Positions 1 through 8,672 of a stretch of DNA of 64,000 nt are shown piece after piece; positions within the stretch are counted from its first letter, which is position 1; each line of letters opens with the position of its first letter. The notes below the pieces were generated by a model. It saw nothing but the letters and a program-made list of their open reading frames with translations, was not told the origin of the DNA and did no database searches. This stretch comes from Thermogemmatispora onikobensis (lineage in GTDB: Bacteria; Chloroflexota; Ktedonobacteria; Ktedonobacterales; Ktedonobacteraceae), in contig NZ_BDGT01000010.1 of the NCBI RefSeq assembly GCF_001748285.1, positions 51,571 through 115,570 of the forward strand, read 5' to 3'. The position numbers and the translations under genes are program-made.

Positions 1-1378
1 GCATCGAGTGCAGCGCTGCCGCTCCCTCTTCATCGGCGGCAGCCAGATCGGCGCGAATCTCCGACGCCCCTCGCAGGCTGCTCGCCAGAGCGATAAGGTC
101 GCGCGGGCCAGCGATGCGCTGGCGTACACGATTGATCAGGCGCTCAACATCGCCGATCTTCTTGAGAATCTCGCCCAGGCGCGCCCGCAGCAGTGGGGCC
201 GCCAATAGCTCCGCGATTACTTCCTGGCGCTGGCGCAGCGCGGCGAGATCCAGCAGCGGCTGACCGAGCCAGCGGCGCAACAGGCGCCCACCCATCGGGG
301 TGCGCGTGCGGTCGAGTACCCAGAGCAGCGAGCCTTTGAGGGTGCCGCTGCGGCCACTCTCGAAGAGTTCCAGGTTGCGCCGCGTGTGGGGATCAAGAGT
401 CATAAAATGAGCGGTCGAGTAGGTCTCCAGGGCGGTGAGTTGGGGCACGATCTCCTTCTGCGTCTCTTGGACGTAGGCCAGAACAGCCCCAGCGGCGCGG
501 ATGGCCAGCGGCAGCCTTTCGCAGCCAAAGCCCTCTAGAGAGACGACGCCAAAGTGAGTCTGCAGGCGATGACGCGCATCGGCCTCACTGAAGAAGCGTG
601 CATCGTAGGGGGTGACATGGCCGGCCAGCCCTTTAAAGAGTCGCGCCAGCGGAGCAAACTCCTCGTCGTCATCCTCCTCCAGCTCGTCCTGCTCACCCAA
701 CAGGGCCGCCGCACCGTCGGGATCACCATTGCTGCCAAGGCGGGGAACCGGCTTTTCACTCATCACTGCTGCCAGCCAGCGCCGCTTGCGATTGCTTTGC
801 TGCCCATAGTGGGCCTCCACCAGGACCTCCGCCGGCGCGATGCGCGCCATCTCTTGCTGCAAGGTCAGCTCCGGCTCGCTGGTCGCAATCTGCGTCGCGG
901 CGAATTCGCCCGTGGTGATATCCACATAGGCTACTCCAACGGCGTTGCGCCCCATAACCGCCGCCGCCAGAAAGTTATTGCGCTTGGCTGCCAGCATGGC
1001 CGGCTCAACCACGGTTCCCGGTGTTACAATGCGCGTCACCTCGCGCTCTACCAGCCCCCGCGAGAGGGCAGGGTCGCTGACTTGCTCGCAGACAGCCACC
1101 CGGTAGCCCTTGCTCACCAGGCGAGCAATGTAGCTGTCGGCGGCCTGATGCGGCACTCCAGCCATCGGAGCCTTCTCTCCACGGCCAAAGTCGCGCCGCG
1201 TCAGGGCAATCTCCAGCTCTCGGGCCACGATCTCGGCATCCTCATCAAACATCTCATAGAAGTCGCCCATACGGAAAAAGAGGATGGTGTCGGGATAGCG
1301 CTCCTTGATGGCGAGATATTGAGACCGGATCGGACTATGGTTGCTCTGCTGCTCTCTCTCGTACTCCTCAAATAGCAC
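1..1378 (-). CDS. mutS: DNA mismatch repair protein MutS, 5' part (cut by the window edge)
   Basis: Encodes about the first 459 residues of MutS, the cytoplasmic ATPase that recognises base mismatches and small loops and starts mismatch repair. Seen in the reverse-strand translation: the N-terminal mismatch-recognition domain with RMGDFYEMF, which holds the Phe-x-Glu motif that inserts at the mismatch, then TRRDFGRGEKAPMAGVPHQA and VTPGTVVEP, followed by the connector and the first half of the lever/clamp region (TRTPMGGRLLRRWL). The ATPase end lies outside the window. I chose GTG at 1378 because GGGAGAGGTG lies just upstream. An acidic insert (EQDELEEDDDEEF) between connector and core is longer than I would expect in a compact MutS. 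No mutL is visible upstream. Identification is secure. Confidence 0.97.
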   Translation of the reverse strand, partial: MLFEEYEREQQSNHSPIRSQYLAIKERYPDTILFFRMGDFYEMFDEDAEIVARELEIALTRRDFGRGEKAPMAGVPHQAADSYIARLVSKGYRVAVCEQVSDPALSRGLVEREVTRIVTPGTVVEPAMLAAKRNNFLAAAVMGRNAVGVAYVDITTGEFAATQIATSEPELTLQQEMARIAPAEVLVEAHYGQQSNRKRRWLAAVMSEKPVPRLGSNGDPDGAAALLGEQDELEEDDDEEFAPLARLFKGLAGHVTPYDARFFSEADARHRLQTHFGVVSLEGFGCERLPLAIRAAGAVLAYVQETQKEIVPQLTALETYSTAHFMTLDPHTRRNLELFESGRSGTLKGSLLWVLDRTRTPMGGRLLRRWLGQPLLDLAALRQRQEVIAELLAAPLLRARLGEILKKIGDVERLINRVRQRIAGPRDLIALASSLRGASEIRADLAAADEEGAAALHSM

Positions 1379-1698
1379 GGTTCACCTCTCCCAGAGACTC
1401 TTGGCGTGATGCTTAGTTTACCCCGAATCCGCCGCTTTGTAAAAGCGTTCTAGCCATCCTGCTGCTCATGAGCACGCCTAGCTGTTCAGTCCTACCCGGT
1501 TGCCAGTACGATCAGCTTTTGCATATACTTTGAACATCCCCGTGTGGGTTGGAGGAACTACGTCGCGAGGCCCGGCTCTTCCTGGCGCGGCCCTTCCTCC
1601 TATCTCGCTCGCAAGGTAAGCTCGTGCATGAGCGTCAAGATGCCGGCTATATGTAACCATGAGCACGCATCGATAGATCTGCTGTTGAACGGTGCACC
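1379..1698. other. Intergenic region between divergent mutS and LapA-like gene
   Basis: About 320 bases separating two divergently transcribed genes, so both promoters should lie here. I see no convincing -35/-10 pair, no RNA gene and no supported small ORF. Confidence 0.4.
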
Positions 1699-2067
1699 AT
1701 GATGACTGCAAACGGGTCTCCATTGAGCGACGTCGAGCTGTCACTCTTCTCCTGGCACCTCCACATTCCTCTCCCGCTGGGAGTGCTGCTTTTGCTTTCG
1801 TTCCTCTTGGGCGCACTGGTCTTCTATGTAATCGCAGTTCTGGCCTCGCTCAGGGACCGGCGAGAGCTGGAGCAACTGCGCAAGCGTGTGGCCGAACTTG
1901 AGCGAGAGAAGGCAGCAGCTCTGCAGGCGGCGCGCATTCCTTCCGGGCCGCTCCCGCAGATGCCACCGGTTGTGCCAATGCCCGGTATCCCAGGTATGCC
2001 CGGTCCCGGCACACTTCCTGGCCACCACCCTGGCCCTCCTGCCGGTTATCCGCCTGGAGCCTATTAA
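1699..2067 (+). CDS. LapA-domain-like small membrane protein
   Basis: A 122-residue protein with one strong membrane segment (about residues 27-51, LPLGVLLLLSFLLGALVFYV), then a charged coiled-coil stretch (RDRRELEQLRKRVAELEREK) and a Pro/Gly/Met-rich tail (about 80-122). The order of hydrophobic segment, short basic turn and helical coil is that of the LapA / DUF1049 domain. The first LapA membrane helix is weak here; only SLFSWHLHI precedes the clear one. Function is not known. In proteobacteria LapA-type proteins relate to lipopolysaccharide assembly, which would not apply in a monoderm. The start is not well supported by a ribosome site: two ATG codons are adjacent and no clear Shine-Dalgarno precedes them. 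Confidence 0.6.
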   Translation: MMTANGSPLSDVELSLFSWHLHIPLPLGVLLLLSFLLGALVFYVIAVLASLRDRRELEQLRKRVAELEREKAAALQAARIPSGPLPQMPPVVPMPGIPGMPGPGTLPGHHPGPPAGYPPGAY

Positions 2068-2371
2068 GGCGAGGGCTGCTCCACCTCGCCTCGCTGGTCC
2101 GAGGGAGGGAGATCCTGCTCTCCCCTCTCCAGGTGTAGGTGAGACGGTTTCTCTCGCCCGACGTTTGGCCAGTAGTCAGTGGCCAGGGCCAATTCAATTA
2201 CCAGGATTGGACTGAGCAAGCTCCGCTCCGTGAACCGCCACTATAACAAACAAAAGGACGGGCTTCCGCTTCCCGTCCCCTGGGGTCTTTTCTCCTCTCC
2301 TGCTCTGCTCTGCCCCGCCTCCTCGGTCCGGCTGTTTGACAGGGAAGGACAGCGCACAAGATGCCAGCTGC
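2068..2371. other. Spacer between convergent genes
   Basis: About 300 bases between a rightward and a leftward stop codon. It holds the leftward terminator listed at 2245-2278. No gene is supported. Confidence 0.4.
2245..2278 (-). terminator. Rho-independent terminator of the 2372-3799 gene
   Basis: On the minus strand a GGACGGG / CCCGTCC stem (2256-2262 pairing with 2272-2278, 9-base loop) is followed by a T-rich tract (TTTTGTTTGTT). It lies about 95 bases beyond the stop codon of the leftward gene. Orientation is given by the T-tract, present only on this side. Confidence 0.7.
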
Positions 2372-3799
2372 TCAATCAAGTTCGACACTATGCCGGCCAA
2401 AAATGCGCTGCCAGAAACGCAGCTCTGCCGCTGTATCTTCCTCCCCTTCCTCTATGCCAACCGTTTCGTTGGGATCATCCTCCCCTTCATCCTTCTTCAC
2501 GGTCTCGGGCCTGGCCTGCATCTGCTCCTCCGCCTGCGGCGGCTCCGGCTCCTCCAGGTCAGCCAGGGCCGCCGCCCTGGTCTCGTCAGCCGCCGCCGCG
2601 CTGCCCTCGACCTCCACCTCGGCAGCAACCTCCGATAGCTCTGGCTCCTCCCCATTGCTTTCGCATCCTGGCTCAACAGCGACCTCATCTGCTGGGTCAG
2701 ACCGGTCTGCTGCCTCCCCCGCAGACCGATCCTCTCCCTCGGGCCAGATCACTTCCTCTCTCACAGAGGCCCCTTCGGGAGAACCAGCAGCGCTAAACTC
2801 ATAGAATGCCCCCGCCAGAGCGTGGTCTGTCTCTTGCTCAACCGAGGGCCTCTCTCTCTTCTCCGCGCCCTCTTCGTTGGTCAGATCGTGGTTTTCGTCG
2901 GAGGCCGTTGTTGCCCCATCGACAGCGCTACCGACATACTCACGCATGGCCGGCTCGGCCAGAGAAGAGGGGAGCTGCTCTAGCGGGGCCTCACTGAGAG
3001 ACGTCTCAGACATCTCGCTCTCGACGGTGCTCTCCCGCGTCTCCACTTCCGGCGCGGCCTCTTCCTGCCCACCTGGCCCCTCTGCTGTCGCGGCTCCGCC
3101 CGCCAGTCCGGCCTCTGTCGCCAGGAAGATCTCTTCTTCAGAAAGGGGAACCACCTCCGCTGGAGTCGCCTGCTCGGACGTTGAAGGCTCCACTACCGGA
3201 GCTTCAGCGCCGTCGACTACCACCACCTCCGCAGGCACGATTGCAGGCAGACTCCCTGCAGTGGCCTCTTCGGAGAGCAGACGGCGCAGGAACTCGTCTT
3301 CGCTTAGCCCATTGTCAAGATCCCCTTCTTCACTCTCCGCCAGGGTCCTGCTCCCCGTCCCAGCCTGAGTGGCAGTCTCCGCCGCCAGCAGCGTCCCCTC
3401 CTCGATCGAATCGAGCCAGTCATAGGCTCCCTCCAGAGCATGCTCACACCAGCGCGTATAATCGCCGTCAAAGAGGCCCAGCCGCTGACAGGTCTCAAGC
3501 CGACGAAACATGGCCTGCAACCATTCCTCGCCACGTTCGCAGAGACGATCGAGCAGGACGACATCGCTGACCCCCCACGCGCGCAGGGTCGTCAGGAGGT
3601 TTAACACTCCCTCCGGGGGCTGAAGCTGACGCAGGCGCTCGGCGTTCTGCTCAATCTGCTGACGCAGGGCCTGGATCTCCGCCTGCAAGACGGCCAGACG
3701 CTGCTCGGCTAACCAGAGCTGATAGCCAGCATAGAACTCCTCGATGTCGCGCCGGCTCAGGCGGCTGTAGAGATGCAGCAACTGCTCGCTGTTGTTCAT
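2372..3799 (-). CDS. Hypothetical protein, coiled-coil head and long acidic low-complexity tail
   Basis: Unrecognised 475-residue protein. Residues about 1-60 form a predicted coiled coil (LAVLQAEIQALRQQIEQNAE), 60-135 look globular (LLTTLRAWGVSDVVLLDRLC, then a Trp-rich stretch), and from about 145 to the end the chain is dominated by Glu, Ala and Ser/Thr and is probably disordered and very acidic. There is no signal peptide or membrane segment, so it is probably cytoplasmic. It lies downstream of the gene at 3848-4498, which also has a coiled-coil head and a low-complexity part; the two may be co-transcribed (49-base gap). The sense of the reading frame is supported by the terminator after its stop and by the lack of any other credible gene. 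Function unknown. Confidence 0.7.
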   Translation of the reverse strand: MNNSEQLLHLYSRLSRRDIEEFYAGYQLWLAEQRLAVLQAEIQALRQQIEQNAERLRQLQPPEGVLNLLTTLRAWGVSDVVLLDRLCERGEEWLQAMFRRLETCQRLGLFDGDYTRWCEHALEGAYDWLDSIEEGTLLAAETATQAGTGSRTLAESEEGDLDNGLSEDEFLRRLLSEEATAGSLPAIVPAEVVVVDGAEAPVVEPSTSEQATPAEVVPLSEEEIFLATEAGLAGGAATAEGPGGQEEAAPEVETRESTVESEMSETSLSEAPLEQLPSSLAEPAMREYVGSAVDGATTASDENHDLTNEEGAEKRERPSVEQETDHALAGAFYEFSAAGSPEGASVREEVIWPEGEDRSAGEAADRSDPADEVAVEPGCESNGEEPELSEVAAEVEVEGSAAAADETRAAALADLEEPEPPQAEEQMQARPETVKKDEGEDDPNETVGIEEGEEDTAAELRFWQRIFGRHSVELD

Positions 3800-3847
3800 C
3801 TTGGTATCCTCAAGCAGAGCACGGGGCCAGTCAGTTGGCAGGAGCCT

Positions 3848-4498
3848 TCACTCCTGGGCCGGGCCCTCTCCCAAAGCGGAGGAGTGGGACGAAGATGGCG
3901 AGGGGGAAATGCGCCCCCAGCGCTCCAACCAGCGCTGTACCAGGCGATTGGTGCGTATCCGCTCTTCATCGATGGGACCAGGGCGCCGATCTTTACCCGA
4001 GGAGACGGTCAGACGATGAAGCCACTCAGGCAGCTCAAGTTCCTGCAACTTCACTGGCCATCCCAGCTGAGCCAGGCTCTCCTGATGAGGAGCAGAAAGC
4101 CCACCACCACGCTGCTCTGGGCCTGCAGCAGGCAACGGTGCCTGCGTAGGGGCAGGAGCAGGGACAGGAGCAGGAGCAGGGGTAGGGGCAGGAGCAGGGC
4201 CAAGGCTTCCAGTGACCTCGCTCGTGTGATGCCTTGGCCAGGCTCTCGCACCACTAGAGGAGGGCGGCGGCGAGGGCGGCGAGAGATTCACACGCGCCTG
4301 CTGACCCTGCTGCTGCCCTTCCTCCTCTAGCGCGCTCAGCAGAAGACGCACGAGCTGATTCTCTGGCCGCGGCTGCACTCGCTCTAACTGGCCGAGCCGC
4401 TCTAGCAAAGCGGCTCGCTCAGCTTCCAGCGCCTCCAGTTTCCGTCTCAGGCTCTGGTCTGTCTCCTGACAGAGTAGCCATTGCTGGTACTGGCCCAT
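3848..4498 (-). CDS. Hypothetical coiled-coil protein with Pro/Ala repeats
   Basis: Unrecognised 216-residue protein. It begins with a coiled coil (SLRRKLEALEAERAALLERL), then a linker rich in Pro and Ala with APAPTPAPAPVPAP-like repeats (about residues 105-145), then a helical C-terminal part. The frame is open from 4564, but the promoter -10 hexamer at 4555-4560 overlaps that first ATG, so I chose the ATG at 4498 (MGQYQQ). No good Shine-Dalgarno precedes it, so the start is uncertain. It resembles its downstream neighbour (2372-3799) in general design but not in a way that shows homology by eye. Confidence 0.6.
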   Translation of the reverse strand: MGQYQQWLLCQETDQSLRRKLEALEAERAALLERLGQLERVQPRPENQLVRLLLSALEEEGQQQGQQARVNLSPPSPPPSSSGARAWPRHHTSEVTGSLGPAPAPTPAPAPVPAPAPTQAPLPAAGPEQRGGGLSAPHQESLAQLGWPVKLQELELPEWLHRLTVSSGKDRRPGPIDEERIRTNRLVQRWLERWGRISPSPSSSHSSALGEGPAQE

Positions 4499-4554
4499 CG
4501 TACTTGCTCTGCTCACAGCAGTCGCTTGAATGGCACGCGGCTCCCTTCTGCCAA

Positions 4555-4583
4555 AGTATACCATGCCTGGTCCCCACGAACAA
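4555..4583 (-). promoter_or_regulatory. Promoter for the 3848-4498 gene
   Basis: Read on the minus strand: TTGTTC (4578-4583), 17-base spacer, TATACT (4555-4560). The expected transcript start is near 4549, about 50 bases before the ATG at 4498. The -10 box is the same TATACT seen in other promoters of the window; the -35 is weak. Confidence 0.55.
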
Positions 4584-4615
4584 GCGGCACTTTACACGAG
4601 ACCGTATACTATGTT

Positions 4616-4650
4616 TAGGTATTTATACCTAGCGATAGGTAAAAATACTG
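4616..4650. promoter_or_regulatory. Operator-like inverted repeat upstream of the GT-C gene
   Basis: TAGGTAT-TT-ATACCTA (4616-4631) is a perfect 7-2-7 inverted repeat. It is followed at 4636-4650 by a degenerate second copy (TAGGTAAAAATACTG). It lies just downstream of a TATACT (4605-4610) read on the plus strand. A short palindrome GTGGA-TAG-TCCAC at 4681-4693 follows. A related site, 5 of 7 pairs intact, occurs at 57826-57841. The binding protein is unknown. Confidence 0.5.
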
Positions 4651-4680
4651 GTACTGGTCCTTGCCCAACAGGACCAGGGC

Positions 4681-6531
4681 GTGGATAGTCCACAGACCAC
4701 GGCGGGGGTACCTTTCCAGATGACATATCCAGCAACTCCTCTAGCTCAAGGCTATACAAAAAAAGAATCAGGGATGACGGAGCCTTCTTCAGGATCGCGA
4801 CCCGTCTTCTTTGCACTGCTGCTAGGGATGGCCCTGATGGCCCTTGGCCTCATCCTTCCCCTGCGCGCGCTCTACTTCTACCAGGCATTTCCCGGCTCGT
4901 GGGTAGAACATTGGCTTCTTCTGCCAACGCGCCTGCTTTTCCCCCACCAGCCACCTGTCTCGCCGCGCCATCCCCTGGACGCTCAGGCCCTGCACAATGC
5001 TCCGCTCAACTGGCACGACCTGCTCCTGTTCTGGGGAGGTTTGGCGCTGGTCTGCCTGCTCTATCTGCTAGCCCTCCGCGCCTTGCCTCCCTTGATCTCC
5101 TACCGCTTTATCCTCTTATCAACGGCTTTCCTCGGTTTCATTTTAGTATTATATCCTGCTCTGACTTCACAAGACGTTTTCTCCTACATTACCTATGCCC
5201 GCATAGGCGTAATTTACCATCTCAATCCCCTGACCACCCTCCCCGTTGCCATCTCTGAGGACCCCATCTATCAATACATCTTTTGGACCACTCAACCCTC
5301 GGCCTACGGCCCGACCTGGATCGCCTGCACCAGCCTGCTCCAGTGGCTGGCACTACAGCTGCACCACAGCAGCGTCTGGAGCATGGTGCTGCTCCTACGC
5401 CTTTTCGGCCTGGCCATGCACCTTGGGGCCACCATTCTTCTGTGGAGCGGCAGCAGCCTGGCGCTTGCGCCGCAGGAGAGCGCCTCTCCGCGCCTTCGCC
5501 TGGCCCGTCTCACCGCCACCCTGGCCCTGGCCTGGAATCCTCTCCTTCTTCTGGAAGCCTGTGTCAACGCTCACAACGATGCCACCATTCTCTTCCTGAT
5601 CATGCTAGCCTGCTGGCTCCTTCTCCGCTGGCAACGCCGCCAGCAAGTGCCCTGGCTGCTGGCGGCCACTCTGGCCCTGGCCCTGGCGGCCTGTCTCAAA
5701 ATCACCTTCATCGTCATCTTCCCCGGGCTGCTCCTCTTCCTTCTGGCACAGGAGGAGCGGCGCCCTCTCTGGCTGCGCCTGCGTCTACCAGCGGCCATGC
5801 TCCTCACGTATGTGAGCTGTATCGTGCTGCTCTATTGGCCATTCTGGCACCACGGCGCCGTGCTGCGCCTCTTCCGGGTCAACCCCAGTGCCTCGATGGC
5901 CCGTAATACACTATATGAATTTTTAGTTCATCTTTACGCGACCATTGTCCATATCCGCTTGATCCAGATGAATCCAAATACGGGGTCCCTTCCGGAGAGT
6001 GTGGCCCACACGATCGCCAGTTTGCTCTTTATACTCACCTACGCTGGTCTCTGCCTCCACGCCTTACGGCGGCCTGCCTCCATCCGTTCCCTCTCCGCGC
6101 TCTTCGGCTGGATGGCCCTGGCCTGGCTTCTCTTCTGCAGTGTTGGCTCTACCTGGTTCTGGCCGTGGTATCTGGTAAGCTGGGTTGGCCTGAGCCTGCT
6201 TGCGCTGGTGAGTGGCAAGGGCCGGCCAGCCCTGCTGCGCTCGCGGGCTTTTGCGGTTACTGCGGCCTTCACCGCCTTCTGCATGCTTTCAATCTATGCT
6301 GGCTATGTCTGGGGGATGGAGCGCACCGGGCTTCCCTTCTTACCCGGCTTACAAATCAGCTGGCTGCGCGGCCTATGGGGCTGGTCCTTCCTGCTGCTGG
6401 TCATTCCGTTGGTACTGACTCAGCGCCGGCGCCAGCAGACCTGGTCAACGCTGGCAGAGCAGCCGCTGCCGCTGGTGAGCCACGGACAAGGGAGCGACAG
6501 GCAACAGCGGGGACGTCTGCCAGTCTCCTGA
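4681..6531 (+). CDS. GT-C family polyprenyl-phosphate mannosyltransferase-like membrane protein (MptA/MptB type)
   Basis: A 616-residue, strongly hydrophobic protein with roughly 12 membrane segments. The first luminal loop carries LTSQDVFSYITYARIGVIYH and then NPLT, matching the D-x-x-SY...NPxT pattern of alpha-1,6-mannosyltransferases of the MptA/MptB group (GT-C fold), which elongate cell-envelope mannan chains from polyprenyl-phosphate mannose on the outer face of the membrane. Later segments (LAWNPLLLLEACVNAHND, WPFWHHGA, WFWPWYLVSW) fit the same group. Three starts are possible: GTG 4681 with AGGA seven bases upstream, ATG 4720 and ATG 4774; the later two avoid the palindromes. Assignment to GT-C is firm, while sugar and acceptor are inferred. 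A deleted relative of GT-C proteins lies at 57991-58524. Confidence 0.8.
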   Translation: MDSPQTTAGVPFQMTYPATPLAQGYTKKESGMTEPSSGSRPVFFALLLGMALMALGLILPLRALYFYQAFPGSWVEHWLLLPTRLLFPHQPPVSPRHPLDAQALHNAPLNWHDLLLFWGGLALVCLLYLLALRALPPLISYRFILLSTAFLGFILVLYPALTSQDVFSYITYARIGVIYHLNPLTTLPVAISEDPIYQYIFWTTQPSAYGPTWIACTSLLQWLALQLHHSSVWSMVLLLRLFGLAMHLGATILLWSGSSLALAPQESASPRLRLARLTATLALAWNPLLLLEACVNAHNDATILFLIMLACWLLLRWQRRQQVPWLLAATLALALAACLKITFIVIFPGLLLFLLAQEERRPLWLRLRLPAAMLLTYVSCIVLLYWPFWHHGAVLRLFRVNPSASMARNTLYEFLVHLYATIVHIRLIQMNPNTGSLPESVAHTIASLLFILTYAGLCLHALRRPASIRSLSALFGWMALAWLLFCSVGSTWFWPWYLVSWVGLSLLALVSGKGRPALLRSRAFAVTAAFTAFCMLSIYAGYVWGMERTGLPFLPGLQISWLRGLWGWSFLLLVIPLVLTQRRRQQTWSTLAEQPLPLVSHGQGSDRQQRGRLPVS

Positions 6532-6546
6532 GTTCCAGGCCCGGAC

Positions 6547-6586
6547 GCCGGTGCGCCATCTGTACCTGCGCAGGCGGCGCGCCGGC
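6547..6586. terminator. Possible bidirectional terminator hairpin
   Basis: GCCGGTGCGCC (6547-6557) pairs with GGCGCGCCGGC (6576-6586) with one mismatch and an 18-base loop, exactly between two convergent genes. No T-tract follows on either strand, so a factor-independent terminator is only a guess. Confidence 0.3.
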
Positions 6587-6641
6587 TCCAGCTCAGTCTG
6601 GCCCTGATCGGAGCGGAGCCAGCGAGGGGGGGCCCTGTCAG

Positions 6642-8009
6642 CTAAGCCAGCCCTTCGCGCTCCAGAGCGCTATTGTGGGAGATGCGCAGGAGAATGCCGA
6701 TAATAATATAGTTAGCGATCACCGAGCTACCACCGTAGCTCAGGAAGGGCAAGGGAATACCAGTGAGAGGAAGCAGCTTGATATTACCAGCGGCAATAAT
6801 CAGAGTCTGCAGCGCAAAGATTGAGGTCAGACCCGCTGCCAGGAGCTGGTTAAAGGGGTCGCGAGCTTCCATAGCAATGCGGTAGCCCCGGTAGATCAGC
6901 AGCAGATAGAGGCCAATGAGAGCTAGCAAGCCCCCCAGTCCCAACTCCTCACCCAGGGCGGTCAGGACCATATCCGACTCCACTACCGGAACGATCGTCG
7001 GATGGCCCAGCCCGAGGCCGGCGCCGAGAATGCCACCGCTGGAGAGGGTGATCAGTCCCTGGACAACCTGGAACCCCTTATTCTCAGCAAAATCCGTCTG
7101 GGCCTGGGTCCAGTGTTGCCAGTTCACCACATCAAAGCCAACAACCGCGAAGCGATTACGCACATAGCTGAAGAGGGAATAGCCAATGAAGCCCAGGAGA
7201 GCAAACAGCAGCAACCCAAAGAAGACATAGGACTTCTTTTGGGAGCTGAGATAGATCATGCAGAGGAAGAGACTGTAGATCAAGAGGGCCAGCCCTAACT
7301 CGCGTACCACCAGGAAGAGGAGCAGAGCAATGCCCAACATCATAAAGACGGGGCCGAGCTGGCGCAACGGGGGCAGGCGGAAAGGGCCAAAGCGCGGCCC
7401 TTTGCCAGCCAGAATATCGCGATTCTCGCTCAGGTAGGCCGCGAAGAAGATGACAATGCAGATCTTGAGCAGCTCTGAGGGCTGGAAGGCAAAAGGACCA
7501 AGCTTGAGCTGGTCATGCGTTGGGCTGTCGAGATTCTTCACATGGAAGGTATTGACCAGAGTCACGCAGACCAGAAAGAGGCCGAGCACGGCCCAGGTAT
7601 ATTTGTAGCGCTCCAGCCACTGCATGCGCCGCAAGCCGAAGAGGGTGACCATGCACATGATAATGCCCAGGATCACCCAGATCAGCTGCTGCGTCCCCAA
7701 CGTGGAACGATTGATATCGGGGCCGATGCGCATCGCCATCAGCACCCCCAGGCCGCTGAGCAAGCCCACCAGCGGCAGCAGCATTTGATCGGCCCGCGAG
7801 AAAAAGAAGCTCAGCACAATGTTGACTGTCAGAAACAGGGCGATCAGACCCAGAATAGGAATAAGCCCCTGGACCGGCGGCAAATTGCGTGTGCTCAGAG
7901 AGGAGGTCTGATCACGATTGGCCAGTAAGAGCTGGGTCATGCCCAGCAGCAAAATCAGAAACGGGATAATGAATAATCCCAGTTCTTTCCAGCGATAGCG
8001 AAACGTCAT
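6642..8009 (-). CDS. FtsW/RodA/SpoVE-family peptidoglycan glycosyltransferase
   Basis: A 455-residue membrane protein of the SEDS family, which polymerises lipid II into glycan strands in partnership with a class B penicillin-binding protein. The family signature is clear: FAENKGFQVVQGLITLSSGG, then VVESDMVLTALGEELG and the C-terminal LLPLTGIPLPFLSYGGSS. Around ten to twelve membrane segments are visible. The frame is open to 8153, but the upstream part is not typical; ATG 8009 (MTFRYRWKEL) has GAAAGG about 10 bases upstream and starts just before the first membrane helix. It follows fhaA and fhaB, as in the actinobacterial fhaA-fhaB-pstP-rodA-pbpA-pknA/B cluster, so RodA is the likelier subtype. 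No pbpA or pstP is next to it. Confidence 0.92.
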   Translation of the reverse strand: MTFRYRWKELGLFIIPFLILLLGMTQLLLANRDQTSSLSTRNLPPVQGLIPILGLIALFLTVNIVLSFFFSRADQMLLPLVGLLSGLGVLMAMRIGPDINRSTLGTQQLIWVILGIIMCMVTLFGLRRMQWLERYKYTWAVLGLFLVCVTLVNTFHVKNLDSPTHDQLKLGPFAFQPSELLKICIVIFFAAYLSENRDILAGKGPRFGPFRLPPLRQLGPVFMMLGIALLLFLVVRELGLALLIYSLFLCMIYLSSQKKSYVFFGLLLFALLGFIGYSLFSYVRNRFAVVGFDVVNWQHWTQAQTDFAENKGFQVVQGLITLSSGGILGAGLGLGHPTIVPVVESDMVLTALGEELGLGGLLALIGLYLLLIYRGYRIAMEARDPFNQLLAAGLTSIFALQTLIIAAGNIKLLPLTGIPLPFLSYGGSSVIANYIIIGILLRISHNSALEREGLA

Positions 8010-8213
8010 TGCAGCCAGACCTTTCACTGTCAGCAAGTCTCGGCAAACCGGAGCGCGCCGAGCCACACCCAACAGAACCCAGGCGAGCCCATAACCCGCC
8101 ATCGAACCTGACCAGCCAGCCAGGTCGCAGCCAACCAACCAGCATGCCCTCAACCGACCAACCGAGCCAGCCGGCGAGGATCAGCGAGGGAAGGATTGAG
8201 CAGACCCTGCGAG

Positions 8214-8660
8214 CTAGGGCGTGAGCTTAAAAGAGACCGGCCCGATCTGGATCAGATCACCAGGCCGGGCGGGCAACGGCTCACGGGCCGGTTTGCTATT
8301 CAGAAAGGTGCCATTGACGCTACCGGCATCCTGAACATACCAGACGCCATTGCGATACCAGAGCCGTGTATGCTCAGCAGAAATAAAGGGGTAGGGCAAC
8401 TGGATCGTGTTAGTAGGACCACGCCCAATTGTTGTCTGCGGCATCAGGTCAAAGCGCGTCCCCGGCAGCAGATTGCTGGGACCACTGTCGACTACCACCA
8501 GATGCCCAACCACCGGCGGCGTGTGCCCCCCCACCTCACTGCCCATGGCCGCCGTCCTGCGCAGATCACGGGAGATCGTTAGCACAACCTGCATCAAAAA
8601 GAGGTAGAGAAGGATGAGCAGCAAGATCCTTAATATCAATAAAAAGACATCCAAAGGCAT
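8214..8660 (-). CDS. fhaB: FHA-domain membrane-anchored protein (FhaB-like)
   Basis: 148 residues: an N-terminal membrane anchor (about 4-25, VFLLILRILLLILLYLFLMQ) and a C-terminal FHA domain (about 58-148). The phosphothreonine-binding motifs are present: TIGRGPTNTI, SAEHTRLW and the NGTFLN box. FHA domains bind phosphothreonine peptides, so this should be a reader of Ser/Thr kinase signalling at the membrane next to the cell-wall polymerase encoded downstream. The gene lies 12 bases after fhaA and in the same orientation, as in actinobacterial FhaA/FhaB (FipA) loci, though no kinase or phosphatase gene is in this cluster. The symbol is by analogy. Confidence 0.88.
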   Translation of the reverse strand: MPLDVFLLILRILLLILLYLFLMQVVLTISRDLRRTAAMGSEVGGHTPPVVGHLVVVDSGPSNLLPGTRFDLMPQTTIGRGPTNTIQLPYPFISAEHTRLWYRNGVWYVQDAGSVNGTFLNSKPAREPLPARPGDLIQIGPVSFKLTP

Positions 8661-8672
8661 GAGTCAGTGTCC

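Noticed and set aside
554..1375. Long plus-strand frame of 273 codons
   Set aside because: It is the antisense shadow of mutS; the opposite strand reads an unmistakable MutS N-terminus.
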